DNA of 64,000 bases, from NCBI RefSeq assembly GCF_019703515.2, contig NC_059346.1:15283001-15347000 (forward strand), in the 5' to 3' direction. Position numbers and translations under genes: made by a program. The notes under the pieces were generated by a model that saw nothing but the letters and a program-made list of their open reading frames with translations, ran no database searches and was not told the origin of the DNA. Numbering within the stretch: position 1 is the first letter of the stretch; every line of letters begins with the position of its first letter. The DNA comes from Myxocyprinus asiaticus. Lineage: Eukaryota; Chordata; Actinopteri; Cypriniformes; Catostomidae. Positions 1 to 10,760 of this stretch are shown piece by piece.

Positions 1-1137
1 TAGTTACTTTGTCACTGTCCATTAATGAAATAGCTGTCTAATGAATTGCACAGTTGCACCACTTTAACTAGTGTTATTTCACCTGTGTTTTATACACGTC
101 AGTCTTAGGGAAACCCATCAAAATCATTCTAGAAATGATTTACACTGAAATGTACTTGATCCCTTGAAATTCCCAGAAAGCACCATAAAAACCAATGAGC
201 ATCTGCTCGCAATATTCACTTACAGTACGTCTATCAAAAATGTCATCATGCACTCTTCAGTCTCTCAAGTCATGAGAAACTGAGGACGAAGGCATATTTC
301 ATAATAGCACTGTACATTGTACCAATGTTTAGGATCAAGGTCCTTGCTAGTGCCCAAACTTGTGTTCACAATATACTAATTCACGTTGTAGGGAACTAGA
401 GAGTGGAATAAGATGCAGCCAATGTCATTCTTTTCTGGGCAAACATGACTCCTTTCGATGCAAATCAGGCATAAAATGCGCTGGATAAAAAAACTAATGT
501 GGAGGCCATAGGCAATTGCCTACTCTGCCTAGCTAGTGCCGACCCTGATTACTGAATGCATTTTCCTTTACCCAAAACCTGAAGGATCAAAATCATGAAG
601 TGAATGTAGGGGATCTTGTTGATGGGGAAAACAAAAACAATTGTGGAAGTGTTTTGTGGAAGTCGATGCAGTGTGTGAAGTCATGCACAATATTGCTCAA
701 GAGAGGGAGTATGACATCAGCTCTGTATAAAGTTATCACATGTCAAATGGGTACTTCCACAGTTATGCTGGAAACAGCTTTTAGCTTGAGGTGAGAGACT
801 ATATTGCTATTTTTTAGATTTATGTGTATATACTCTGAACCGTACTGCATTGTTGACTTTTGAGTGTTTCTGTACACAGGCAAATTTATTTACATTTTAG
901 AAAGTCGGGTCCAATATTTTTTGTCAATTGTCTTTCTTTTCTATCTATTATAATTTAATATTTGTAAAGTTAATAAATCTGATGTATGTATGAAAATGTA
1001 TTTTCATGAACTGAACTTTTATGCTGCAATGACATTTTGCCCAATACAAAATTTAAAAACTGGGATATAAATACTTTTAATGTCAAAAAGAAGAAATAAA
1101 TCAAATAATAAAAAAGTGTTTTGTTTTGCGATTACAG
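1..1137. other. 5' flank of receptor gene 1 ending in a candidate splice acceptor
   Basis: No convincing coding sequence is visible. Positions 484-547 look like one end of a hAT element, because the reverse complement begins CAGGGTCGGCACTAG, close to the left end of the hAT insertion at 8392. A pyrimidine-rich stretch ending ATTACAG at 1137 sits 19 bases before the receptor start codon. This fits the usual arrangement in this receptor group, where a non-coding first exon is spliced to one coding exon. The first exon itself was not found. Confidence 0.45.
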
Positions 1138-1156
1138 GAATTCAACGTGACTTGCA

Positions 1157-2191
1157 ATGGATTCAACAGATTTAGATTTAGACTTTGATTATACGAATGT
1201 CACCACCAGTAATTTTACTTATGAGGATGTTTCTTTCAAAGTCCACACCACATGTTTCACTGAGGTTCTGTGCCTGTTGTTTCTGGTGATCAGTGTAATC
1301 ATCTTCTTGCTGGGCATTGGAGGAAATGGGTTGGTTATCTGGATTGCAGGTTTTGGCATGAAGAAGTCAGTCAACACTACCTGGTACCTGAGTCTGGCTG
1401 TGTCTGACTTCATCTTCTGCGCCTGTTTGCCTTTTAACATTATCTACAGTGCAACTTCGGACTGGATCTTTGGGCTCTTTATGTGTAAGTTCACATCCTT
1501 TGTTATGTTCCTCAACATGTTCAGCAGCATCTTCCTCCTTGTCATCATCAGCGTAGATCGCTGCGTAGCCGTGATGTTTCCTGTTTGGGCCCAGAATCAT
1601 CGCACTATCGGAAAAGCTTCTGTGATTATCGTTCTCGCATGGGTCGTCTCTGTAGGTTTAAGTATTCCATCTGTTGTATTCCGTGATGTCCAGAATCACT
1701 TGGGTATAAATCGATGCATGAACAACTACAGATCAAGCCAGTACAGCCACCAAATCATAGCCATGGGTCGCTTTGTTTTTGGATTCGTGATCCCGTTCCT
1801 TCTCATTATTGTCTGTTACACTCTTATCATATTTAGACTGAGAGCCACACAGATGGCAAAGTCCAACAAACCATTTAAGATCATGACAGCTCTCATTTTC
1901 ACCTTCTTCCTGTGCTGGCTGCCTTACCACACATTTGTGCTAATCGAACTGAATCAAAGTGTCCATACTGAGACCATAGCGTATGGGCTGAAAATTGGCA
2001 CCAGTGTTGCTGCCGCAAACAGCTTCTTAAACCCTGTTTTATATGTCTTCATGGGTAATGACTTTAGGAGGAAATTCAAGAGCTCCATCTTATCAAAGAT
2101 TGAGAATGCCATAGGAGAGGACGGGCGAATGATGAGTCGCTACTTATCTCGCTCCAGCTCAGTGGATGCCAAGGTGTCCACTTGTATCTAA
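1157..2191 (+). CDS. cmklr1: Chemerin/chemokine-like receptor 1-like GPCR (intact)
   Basis: This is a complete 344-residue class A GPCR in one coding exon. Seen directly: N-glycosylation sequons near residues 14 and 19 in an acidic N-terminus; TM1 with GN at 56-57; TM2 Asp84; the TM3 Cys110 and ECL2 Cys187 disulfide pair; DRC at 134-136 in place of DRY; TM4 Trp162; TM5 Pro213; CWLPYH at 253-258; NPVLY at 292-296; and a Ser-rich tail suited to kinase and arrestin regulation. The motif PVWAQNHRT after DRC is typical of the CMKLR1/FPR/GPR1 group. Family members signal through Gi at the plasma membrane in response to chemerin or related peptides; the ligand here is inferred. The start was chosen because it follows a splice acceptor and gives the normal family length. 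The wscd2-like exon in the same window supports CMKLR1 identity. FPR-like or GPR33-like identity is the main alternative. Confidence 0.93.
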   Translation: MDSTDLDLDFDYTNVTTSNFTYEDVSFKVHTTCFTEVLCLLFLVISVIIFLLGIGGNGLVIWIAGFGMKKSVNTTWYLSLAVSDFIFCACLPFNIIYSATSDWIFGLFMCKFTSFVMFLNMFSSIFLLVIISVDRCVAVMFPVWAQNHRTIGKASVIIVLAWVVSVGLSIPSVVFRDVQNHLGINRCMNNYRSSQYSHQIIAMGRFVFGFVIPFLLIIVCYTLIIFRLRATQMAKSNKPFKIMTALIFTFFLCWLPYHTFVLIELNQSVHTETIAYGLKIGTSVAAANSFLNPVLYVFMGNDFRRKFKSSILSKIENAIGEDGRMMSRYLSRSSSVDAKVSTCI

Positions 2192-2239
2192 AGTGGCAAC
2201 TGAAAGTAATATATAATGATATTTTCAGTGATGTATAGA

Positions 2240-2245
2240 AATAAA
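2240..2245 (+). other. Candidate polyadenylation signal of receptor gene 1
   Basis: AATAAA lies 49 bases after the stop codon, followed by an AT-rich and GT-containing stretch. The 3' flank to about 2470 resembles 25740-26110, so it belongs to the duplicated unit. Confidence 0.5.
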
Positions 2246-2498
2246 GCAAACTTTGTAAATGTGCACAATGCAAATGAATTATTGATGCTGAACTGTTCGA
2301 CTAGTTGTCTTCACTATTTTGAGCAATATTTTTATATATAATAACATCTTTGTTTCCATCTATTTAACTTGTCACAATAATTTCTGTAAATTCTGAGTTT
2401 TTGGAATTTCAACTAGAATTTACCAGTAATTAAAATCAATGTGGTTAAGAAGTGTGACATAATAATTGCTGTACAGTTTGTTGTAACTTTGCCACCAC

Positions 2499-3678
2499 TT
2501 AAAGGTGCATTCAGTAATTTGGGGCTAATTTAAAAAGTTTTACACATTAACAAATTAACTGTGTTTTTGTGAAGAGTGATCTGAATGGTGTACCCTCATA
2601 TGAAATGAAAACTGTACTCATAATAGTTTTCTATAAAATGTGTTTTTATTATACATGGTGCAGGTCACCCTTTTCAATGTGTTTAGCCATGCTGAAATGA
2701 CATGGTCCGCTGCGTTTCACTAAATGTTGAAAAAGAAAATCTTTGCGCTCATTGGCTGCCGCCTATATAGATTCACGTGTCTATGCTTAGCGCAATGTTG
2801 TTTGGTGACGCAAAGAGTGAAAAGAACACAATGGAACATACTTATTATTGTGCTTTAGAAGCAGAGACAACAGGGGATTCAGCAGCTGTACTGCCAAAGA
2901 AGCTAAAAATGTCCAAAGCAAGAAGACAAATAGACCGGCAAAGACAAAAAAACTAGAGTAAACATCGGTACGGCATGCACGAGGTGGAAAGATTTGATGA
3001 TGGAGAAAAACCTAATGAGTAATGATGCCAATATTGCTTTTTTTTTGTTGGACAGGTAAGAAATTATTAATTGTTTAGACCACTCTCTAAAATAGTATCA
3101 GTGGAATTTACAGTAAAAAGTTTCCCTCGAAACTTTTTAAAATGACGTGTGTAGTCAACGTATGTTAGTAATGGACAGTTTTCAGCTGTATTTACAAACG
3201 CAACCGCGTCACAGCTATAGTATACTAAATTTGATCATGAAAAACAATTCTAATCTTTCCTTTACCATGGCATTCTGTATTGCTAGATAACTGTGCTTTT
3301 TTTTTTCGCTAAACAGTTCTCTAATAAAGGTAATAACTGTCTTTAGAAATAACGTGGAATGTAGACAGTCTTTAAAGATTATTGATATGAGGGACAATAA
3401 TAATCTGTCCTTAACTGTAGAAGTCTGTTCGCTTGAATTCTGACAATTGTGCAATTATATTATAGTAGTAATAAATAACTTTAGAAATTACCTCAAACTC
3501 TGACATTTTCCAGATGCAAATGAAATTCCAGAGCTGGCGGGGGCAGCAGAGATGATCATGCTGATCCACGTCAGTAGATGACAGTACAGCGTCTAACACC
3601 ACTATCGTATTGGTACTTAAAGTACATGAAGAAGAGCAATGCTAATGCTAGCTAGAGAACTACTGAATGCCCCTTTAA
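2499..3678. mobile_element. TTAA-flanked DNA transposon (Kolobok/piggyBac-like target), about 1.18 kb
   Basis: Both ends sit on TTAA (2499-2502 and 3675-3678). Just inside are inverted repeats: AGGTGCATTCAGTA on the left and TACTGAATGCCCCT on the right. TTAA targets are known for piggyBac and Kolobok elements. No transposase is seen, so it is probably non-autonomous or carries other cargo. A degraded reading frame lies inside at 2832-3055. Confidence 0.7.
2832..3055 (+). pseudogene. Degraded exon-like frame inside the TTAA element
   Basis: An ATG at 2832 opens a short frame with a basic stretch rich in K, R and Q (MSKARRQIDRQRQK). A run of seven A then breaks the frame. In the next frame it continues as TRVNIGTACTRWKDL and ends at FFLLDR directly on a strong splice donor (GACAG/GTAAG, 3055/3056). 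The TRW...L...FLLD pattern recalls a recurrent fish reading frame associated with repeats; this is from memory and unverified. Function is unknown. It looks like a coding exon, either captured by or native to the transposon, that has decayed by a one-base slip. Confidence 0.45.
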
Positions 3679-4840
3679 GTTAAACAATTAAACTTAAGTT
3701 TTGAATTTAAGTGGGTTGACTTTTTTACAGTGATGAACTAAAATAGTTGATTACAGACTCCAGGCTAATTTTGAGTAATGTTGGCCAAAAACAGTTTTAG
3801 CTTCGAGCGATATTTCAGTATATCAGGCCGTATATGAGGTGTTCTATGCTTTTATATGACTATAAATGTAAATGTTTATGTGTCTGATCATATGTGCTTT
3901 TCAAGGCATCACTGGAAACATTGGACTTGATTTTCTTTATCAGTAATTAAATTCAAAGTGGTTGTTAATTCAAAAACGTGCAATGAACTCATAGCTGCAG
4001 GTTGTAAATTTGACACAACTTTAACTTGAAAATTTAAGGCAACAGTTAAGCCTAAGTTCCCAATGTTAGTGGACTGAAATTTTGTACAGAGTATCTTTAT
4101 AACCACAATTTCTGTGTCTAATAAACATTTACAATGCCTTAATCATCCCCATCTTCATGTGTTAAATCGATTTGTCTCCTTAGTTCAGAATCATAAAAGT
4201 AAAAACTGATACAGTATTGTCAAAGATTTGGGCTTTAGAAGATGTTCATTTTACCTAAATATAGACTATTTTAGGGATATATATAAAGAATATAGAACAT
4301 AAAATTTTACTAAAATATTAAAGTACTTAATCGTTTATATTTGAAATTTCAAAGTACAGTTTATCTATTTATGAAAGCTGTTTAAATATGGGAAAACATT
4401 AGAAAATGATGAATAATTTTTGGCACTAAAGATATTTAGGATTACTATATGTCCCAAAGAAATCCTGGTTTTTGGTGCTCCCTACTGTCTTCATTTCACT
4501 CTCAAAAGTCTGACCTAAATATCTGATACATTTTCACATAGTCACACTTTTGTCTCATGCTTAATATACAGAAAAGTGCCCACAACTGTCTTAACTCACA
4601 TTTTAATGTTCAGCCATCTCCAAATTGAGTGTCTTGATGTTCTGGAAGTGAGTGGACTAGGGTTAAAGAGTGTTCGACCCCCTCCCTTCTTCCCATCTTC
4701 TCCCCGCCCACTTTTCCATATGTATCCACACCCATTCTTGGGACTTTTACCAAACTATGATGTTTACGACTGGTGTTGAAATGGGGGATTTTATGACCCT
4801 TTAGATGTGGTCTTAGACGGTCCCAGTTCTCTGAATTTTA
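3679..4840. other. Intergenic; part of the duplicated receptor flank
   Basis: No gene is seen. Parts near 3940-4110 (a stretch reading TGGACTGAAATTTTGTACAG) match the segment near 41810-41840 before receptor 2. This is consistent with ancient tandem duplication of receptor units. The rest is plain AT-rich sequence. Confidence 0.4.
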
Positions 4841-5165
4841 CTTGCATTTCAGAGAGGAACTAGGTGTTAAATTTGTTTGGTCAGTACTGCAGTCTGCTCT
4901 TATATTTCAGTAAACAACCCAGCATCAGGAATACATATGTGAAGCATTACAAACTGCATTGTGAGGTTATTTTATGGATGTAGTTTTATAGCAATAAGAG
5001 CAAATATTCATGAATGTTACCATGTGTATTTGATCACTCAGTAATAACTTGTTTTCTGTAGTGTTTTATGTAAAGACCGAGAGCACATAAGAAATTAAGA
5101 TGCATCTGAATTTGTTCAATGAGCATGTTAAAATAGATTCAACATAGATACTGATGTATTCTAAG

Positions 5166-5883
5166 CAGGGACTAAAAACTAAATGTTTTCATTTCGGTTC
5201 GTTCTGAGCAAAAACTGTACATTTTAATTCTGGTTCAGAAGTTCCGCAGCCTCCGTTCCAAAAGTTTACTGGTTAGAGCAAAATAAAAGAACGGTTAATA
5301 ATGTTCTTTTCAAAAATGACAGTACTCTGTGCTAAGGGGTGGGCAAAATACCAGTTGCCAGATCTCGCAAGGGAAACGAGCAACATGGGCTAGAAAACAA
5401 GCTCAAAATAAGCCAATAAGCGAAAATAAACAATTAACTTTATCCTGTGTGGTGAAGACTGAAGACTTCAGTGAAGAGTTGGAAACAACTGAGATAATAA
5501 TGTTTTGCTTGTACCTAGATTAGCTGTGCAAGTATATGTAGTAATTATATTTGGTTTAATTCAGAGAATGCAACATCCACAGTGGGCAATTAAGTAAAGA
5601 AATGTGTGATGCAGCAGGTTCCTTCAGGATCAAAGCATGTTTAATTTTTTCAGGCAACATGAAGTGGTGTAGTTCCAAAATGTACTGTGATAAACCCTTT
5701 GGCCTTTGGTTTCATGAAAAAATTAATGGAACAAAATTAACTAGTTATAACTAGTTAACCGCATTTAAAAATAAAGTTAACTCCGGAACAATTGAAAATC
5801 ACTTAGTTCCGTTTTTCGGTTACATTTTGCTAAACAATTTGTTCGTTTTCGGTTTTCGTTCTTTGAACTGTTTTTAGTCCCTG
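5166..5883. mobile_element. Non-autonomous hAT element, 718 bp, with 8-bp target duplication
   Basis: Terminal inverted repeats are CAGGGACTAAAAAC and its exact complement at the right end. The flanking duplication is ATTCTAAG (5158-5165 and 5884-5891). The empty site exists in the paralogous block at 24393-24410. No coding capacity is seen. An 8-bp duplication and CAG ends are hAT hallmarks. Confidence 0.88.
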
Positions 5884-6164
5884 ATTCTAAGTAAATGTAG
5901 GATTGTAACCACCCTTGCATGGTAAAAGTACTATTGTTACAATACGAAATAAAAGACATTACACTTTCCTAACAAAAAACTGTCACATTTTCTAGACTTT
6001 TGCCCTAGCGGCCACCAGAGGTCGCTAGGAGTTTAGTGACTTTTAGTTTGAAGTTTTGTTTACCTTCTTGTGTTTCTGTTCCTGCCCTTATTGTTCCCAG
6101 CTGTTTCTCATTTACCTTGTTTGCCTAATGTATTTAATGTCCTTGTGGCGGGAACCCCGTACCG

Positions 6165-6410
6165 CTACCAGCGCCCACGCCTGCCACGGCCAACGAGTCA
6201 ACGCCCATGCCTGCCACGGCCAACAAGCCAACGCCCACACCTGCCACGGCCAATGAGCCAACGCCCACGCCTGCCATGGCCAACGAGCCAACGCCCACGC
6301 CTGCCATGGCCAACGAGCCAATGCCCACGCCTGCCTCGGCCAACGAGCCAACGCCCACGCCTGCCTCGGCCAACGAGCTAACGCCCACACCTGCCATGGC
6401 CAATGAGCCT
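6165..6410 (+). repeat. 30-bp coding minisatellite (10-residue Pro/Ala/Thr repeat)
   Basis: About eight units of 30 bp encode TPAxANEPTP-type decapeptides in frame from 6207 on. Substitutions fall mostly at one residue (T, M or S at position 4). The frame continues into PVPE-rich sequence and stops at 6597-6599. It lies inside the LTR element. Confidence 0.8.
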
Positions 6411-6691
6411 GTTCTTGAAGCCTCGCCTGTCCCAGAGCTAGCGTTGCCAGCCTCGCCTGTCCCAGAGCCAGTGTTCATGCCCGTTTCAGCCCTACTGGAA
6501 TTGGGGGGGGACCACAGCTCCACCCTTCGAGCCTCCCACATTTCCACCTTCCGAGTCTCCCACAGCTGTGCTCATGGCTGTCTAGAAGCGGAAGAGTAGG
6601 GCTCTTACTCCCCAGGCACGGCCCGTGTGACAACCACAGTGACTGCGCCCTCAGAGTCTTCCACGACTGCGCCCTCAGAGTCTTCCGGCTC

Positions 6692-6860
6692 CGCCTCCTG
6701 ACCCAGTCCCAACCCTGTGTCCGCCTCCCAGGCCTCCTGACCCAGTCCTGGCCCTGTGTCCGCCTCCCAGGCCTCCTGACCCAGTCCCGGCTTTGTGTCC
6801 GCCTCCCAGACCTCCTGGCCCAGTCCCTGTCCTGTGGTCACCTCCCTGGCCTCCTGATCT
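6692..6860 (+). repeat. 39-bp coding minisatellite (13-residue PPDPVPxLCPPPR repeat)
   Basis: About four units of 39 bp read through in one + frame as PPDPVPALCPPPR-like repeats. The frame ends LLQAPPI and then TAA near 6880. It lies inside the same LTR element, downstream of and in addition to the 30-bp repeat. It is probably the tail of a Pro-rich Gag-like or accessory protein. Confidence 0.7.
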
Positions 6861-7841
6861 TCTGCAAGCTCCTCCCATTTAAATATTTTTTTGTGTGTGT
6901 GTGTGTTATGTTTAGGAGCACCAGGAGTCACTCCTTAAAGGAGGGGCTGTGTCAGACCTGATGCTTTTGCCCTAGCGCCCACCAGAGGTCATTAGTAGTT
7001 TAGTGACTTTTAGTTTGAAGTTTTGTTTACCTTCTTATGTCTCTGTTTCTGGTTCCTGCTCTTATTGTTCCCAGCTGTTTCTCGTTTACCTTGTTTGCCC
7101 TAATGTATTTAATGTCCTTCCATTTGCTTGTGTCTTTGTCAGTTGTTGTTTTCCTTTATCCCCATGGATGTAAAATTTGTTCAGTTCCCGAGTTTTAATT
7201 TTTTGTTTCTGTGTTTTCCAAGTTTTGTATCTGGACTTTTCTTATTAAAGCAAAGCTGCACTTAGATCCTGTTCTCATGACTCTTCCTGCATCCGTTACA
7301 AAAACAAAACAAAAACACACTTGTCAATGTGAATGGCTCGGATAGGGAAGACAGATAGGGGTCTTTAAGTAACTAACAAATGTCCAAAATACAACTAGTC
7401 ATGTATCCCATCATAGGGAAGTAAAGGTCACAAGGATGGTCAGAAAAATACACAAAGATGTTTACAAGTAGAAAAAAAGAGAGAAGTGTTGGGAGTTCTG
7501 CTGGCATTGTACTTTTTTGGCAGAGAAATAACCTCTGCCATTCATGCAATGTGTGGAAAATACAGAAATGAGTACAAAGAAAGTTTATCTCAATAAGCAG
7601 TAATAGCCACAAAGCTATCTTATTGAAATGATCAGACAACTATTTGTGGTTTCTAATTGGAGTTCTCTGCAGCTAAAGTTGTCTTACTGAAATGGTAGGA
7701 CATGTTAAGTTTCTGATTAGAGATCTCTACAGCTCTTTGTGAGGCTCTACAGTAATGTAATGTTCTTTTGCCACACCACATTTATACATGAATTCACTTA
7801 AAATACATTTGGATAAATTGACTGCTGTTTATGTTACAGAA

Positions 7842-8195
7842 ATGTAAGCGCAGCGTAGTTCTAGCAAGAAGACTAGCAGCTGTACATCATCGCACCATTA
7901 GCTAGATAACTCCTAGCCATTGCTTTATAAGTCTGCTCACAATCTATCACATTGCTGTTTCAGTGTGCTAACACGGCAACCTCCACCACCCCACCGTCAC
8001 CAGTTGAGTCCTGTCCTGAACGGAGGTAGGCTCCTCGCCCCTGTCTCCTATCTCCGGCAGGATCTGATGGTTCCAAGTACAACTTCTTCGGATGCCAGAC
8101 GGGGCTTACACCAAAGAGAGACATTACATTCCTGTTTTATATGCATCAAATAAATGTAATCTAAAACTTTACTAAAATCTGCGAGTCTTCCTGAT
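7842..8195 (+). mobile_element. Solo-LTR-like insertion, about 354 bp
   Basis: The flanks are AGAA on both sides (7838-7841 and 8196-8199), and the empty site is visible in the paralogous copies near 24996 and 42965. The insert begins TGTAAGCGCAGCG, has a TATAAG motif near 7926 and an AATAAA near 8149, and ends CTTCCTGAT. This layout resembles a solo LTR, but the end is not the canonical CA, so a non-LTR origin remains possible. Confidence 0.5.
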
Positions 8196-8252
8196 AGAAC
8201 TGTTCTTTCTATTCAACTCAACAGTTGTTGACTTCAGCCAGTGGAGGCAATC

Positions 8253-10052
8253 ATGAATTCAAGCACAGAAGCAAATGGCAATAATGATGCAGACAGCTAT
8301 GATTACCAAAGCCTAGCTGAAGAGTTTTCCAAAGGGTCACATACTGAAGACACACATCCTGAACATTGCAGTGAAGCAGCATAATCACAGCCAGGGGCAG
8401 TGCTAGGGTCAGTGGACACTCAGGGCTTAGCCCAGACCTCTGTATATATGGGGCCATACTTTGATGAAATATCAGAATATAATACACTTTATTATAAAAA
8501 TTTGAATACACCTATGAGGTGCCATTTATAGTAAACTAAAAAAAGTCTCACTAACTTTTGTCTGAGTCTTAGATATGCTCAAAGATCAGAAATTGCATGC
8601 TTTTAACACATATACTTTAAAACGCAATTAAAAAAGAAACACTATTTTGTCCCTTTCGGCTTTCTGTAGTTTGACACACATTCTGTACGGCTGTACCATT
8701 TTCATTGATTCGTCGGGTGCTTAAGTTAATGTACAAGAAAGCATGTTGTAAACAGGCTAAATAGGTACAAGAGATGAAGAATACTAGCTAAATCTGCTAA
8801 ATTTTGCTAAGTTTATTGCATCGTATCTTAAAAAGTTTTGCTAAAAACGCAAATGCCTTGGCTTGTGACTTTAAAGTTTGCAAATTCCTCGAGTACATCT
8901 GTATATATTTCTCCTTGTTTTCAGGGTTATATATCGAATATTTGGTACTTACTGCATCTGGATGGACCTACTCAACACTGTTTCCAAGACACACAGCCGC
9001 AATTGCGTATCGCAAGCTCTCTTCTTGCATGCGCACACAAAGGTTACATGAGAGCTGGAAAGCAGCTGCCGACAAGACAGTGCATGGGTAATGAATTGAG
9101 TCTTTATTTGGTGTTATCAGTACCGTAGAAAGACAGAAATCATTAATTTATACATATAACCCTAACTTTAAAATGTAATGTTAAAATAATAAAATGTAAT
9201 ATGTTTTCATATCAACTTGATACCACTGGTACTTCTGGCGTCACTACAAAAAGACGATCAAACATTCGGGGCTTTACGGAAAACATCTGTGGCTTAAGTC
9301 CCGGTAGCCCAGTCCTGGAGCCGCCCATGATCACAACATTTTAAATGTGATCATTTTCCTACTTGGCATAACTGGAAATGGAGCAGTGATCTGGATTGCT
9401 GGTTTTAAGATGAAGTCAGTTAACACCACTTGGTACCTCAGCTTGGCTTTGTCTGACTTCACATTCTGCAGTATTATCCCTTTTGTCATTGTCACAACAG
9501 TTATAAACAACTGGATCTTTGGGCTCTTCATGTGCAAATTCACATCCTTTGCTATGTTCCTCATTATGTACAGCAGCATCTTCATCGTCATGAGTGTGGA
9601 CCGCTGCGTGACTGGCAAGTTTCCGGTTTGGGCCCAGAATCAACGCACTGTGACAAAAGCCTCTGCTGGTGTTGTGTTGGTTTGTTTCATGTCTGCTTTG
9701 CTTAGTATACCAGCATTCAGATTCAGAGACATCCATAATCTCACATCAAAATTAATTATATGTTTTACCAACTATGAGCATCACCACACAACAGTTTTGC
9801 TCATTCGATTTATTTTGGGGTTTTTCTATTCCATTCCTAAGTATTTGCATCTGTTACTCTATCCTGATCTGTAAACTTAGGGTGAAGCAAATGTCCAAAT
9901 CCACCAAGCCCTACAAGATCACGACACTACTGATAACAACTTTTTCCCTCTGCTGGTTGCCATATCATATTGTTTCTATAATAGTGCTGGACGAATCTAA
10001 GCATTGCTTTATTCCTTCACATGGTCCTGCTAGTAACTGCTACTCTTGCCAG
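8253..10052 (+). pseudogene. psi-2: chemerin/chemokine-like receptor pseudogene
   Basis: This copy is close to the intact receptor at 43022-44059. The first 43 codons are open; a 4-base deletion then creates TAA at 8382-8384. A hAT element (8392-9329) is inserted 7 bases later, in the start of TM1. After it the frame resumes at TM1 (GITGNGAVIW) and runs to TM5, with in-frame losses of 1 residue in ICL1 and 2 in TM3 before the DRC motif. One extra base near 9828 breaks TM5, and the next frame carries TM6 (CWLPYH). Homology stops abruptly at 10052 in ECL3, so TM7 and the tail are lost to a junction with unrelated repeat. It cannot make a receptor. Confidence 0.92.
8392..9329. mobile_element. 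hAT-type insertion in psi-2, 938 bp
   Basis: The ends are CAGGGGCAGTGCTAGG on the left and, read from the right end inward, CATGGGCGGCTCCAGG. The flanking 8-bp duplication is ATCACAGC (8384-8391) and ATCACAAC (9330-9337), one mismatch. The intact receptor shows the uninterrupted site. No transposase is recognisable, so it was mobilised in trans. Confidence 0.85.
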
Positions 10053-10760
10053 ATAAAAGAGCCAATCGTCTTTTAGATACAGACATCGCCTGTCAATCCA
10101 CTCGAGAACACGCATGCGCATTAGCTATACAAGCCGGGAAAATTTTGTTTTTAGCGTGATTTGAGGTAAAGAAGCACAATTTATGATACCAATTTCGTCA
10201 GATTTTACTGCTGATTTAAAATATGCTCTTTGATCTTAATCTTGATCAACGGTTTTTGAGATTTCAGTGTTCCCCCATTCAAGTAGATAGGAGCTGCACT
10301 GGTATAACTGGAAATAGCCTCCCGGGAGCGTTCCAAAGATGGCCGACAGTGGACTGACTTGCTAGAAAGACTCTGACCAATCACAGCTAACTTTTCACAT
10401 GATGTAGGTTAATTTAAAACCGAGAAATGGCATCCGGTAGAAATCAAACTCTGAAGATTTTAGGAAGCCTAAACTTAAAAATGTTGACTACTTCACGGAT
10501 ACACATCAATGGACTTTGCATGGACTATCTTGTTGACAAACAGCGGAATCAACAGTTGTGATATATAATATTTACCACCACGTCCTACAAACAAAGTGAC
10601 TCAATGGAGCTCAGAACGGAGCTTACATAAGGTGAGTTGTTTATTTGTATTTCTCTATTTAAATGTGACGTTAATCCATTCAAGTAAAAATTTACAAACA
10701 CTGTAATTCATTTTGGTAGGACGGCCTGATGCCTTTAGCATAGTGCTATTAGATCAGGGG
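10053..10760. repeat. Unclassified interspersed repeat, sister copy at 48110-48800 in reverse
   Basis: Positions 10180-10260 match the reverse complement of about 48115-48200 (shared TCAGATTTTACTGCTGATTT). It starts exactly where psi-2 homology ends. It includes a CpG-containing stretch (ACGCATGCGCATTAG) and text like CTGACCAATCACAGC. It is probably an old DNA transposon; its ends were not fixed. Confidence 0.5.

Larger units (their letters stand above)
5981..7300 (+). mobile_element. Non-autonomous LTR retrotransposon with proline-rich internal frame
   Basis: The 3' LTR is 6950-7300 (TGTCAGACC...GTTACA). The 5' LTR (5981 to about 6145) matches its first part and is then cut off, so the primer-binding site is lost. 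A target duplication AAAAC flanks it (5976-5980, 7301-7305). A purine tract precedes the 3' LTR at 6938-6946. The 3' LTR ends with a polyadenylation-like ATTAAAG near 7245. The inside holds only proline-rich repetitive frames and no reverse transcriptase. The insertion site is confirmed by comparison with the empty block at about 24470-24500. Confidence 0.8.
4845..8252 (+). repeat. Duplicated receptor upstream block, copy B (before psi-2), with three insertions
   Basis: After removing the insertions at 5166-5883, 5981-7300 and 7842-8195, the remaining sequence aligns throughout with 24100-25056 and much of 42020-43021. Shared landmarks are a stretch with CAGTCTGCTCTTAT, GAGCAAATATTCATGAATGTT, TACTGATGTATTCTAAG, and a segment near 7400-7640 with GTCACAAGGATGGTCAG. 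The blocks stand at the same distance from the receptor ATG, so they are the ancestral 5' region, probably including promoter and first exon. Confidence 0.75.

Noticed and set aside
1219..1600. Reverse-strand frames inside receptor gene 1, and similar ones in receptor 2 and psi-2
   Set aside because: Shadows of the conserved receptor coding sequence.
134..2191. DRC instead of DRY in receptor TM3 as a sign of an atypical or decoy receptor
   Set aside because: DRC is the usual form in the FPR/CMKLR1 group, so it is not evidence of lost G-protein coupling.
4576..4779. 67-residue frame in the intergenic region after receptor 1
   Set aside because: No homology recognised, no splice or promoter context; chance openness in pyrimidine-rich DNA.
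6112..6547. Long reverse-strand frames over the 30-bp minisatellite (Trp/Ala/Leu-rich and Gly/Val-rich)
   Set aside because: Antisense products of the repeat. Any repeat whose unit is a multiple of three stays open in several frames.
8804..9128. Two overlapping frames of about 95 residues inside the hAT insertion of psi-2
   Set aside because: No similarity to hAT transposase or any known domain; no start context or splice signals that add up to a gene.
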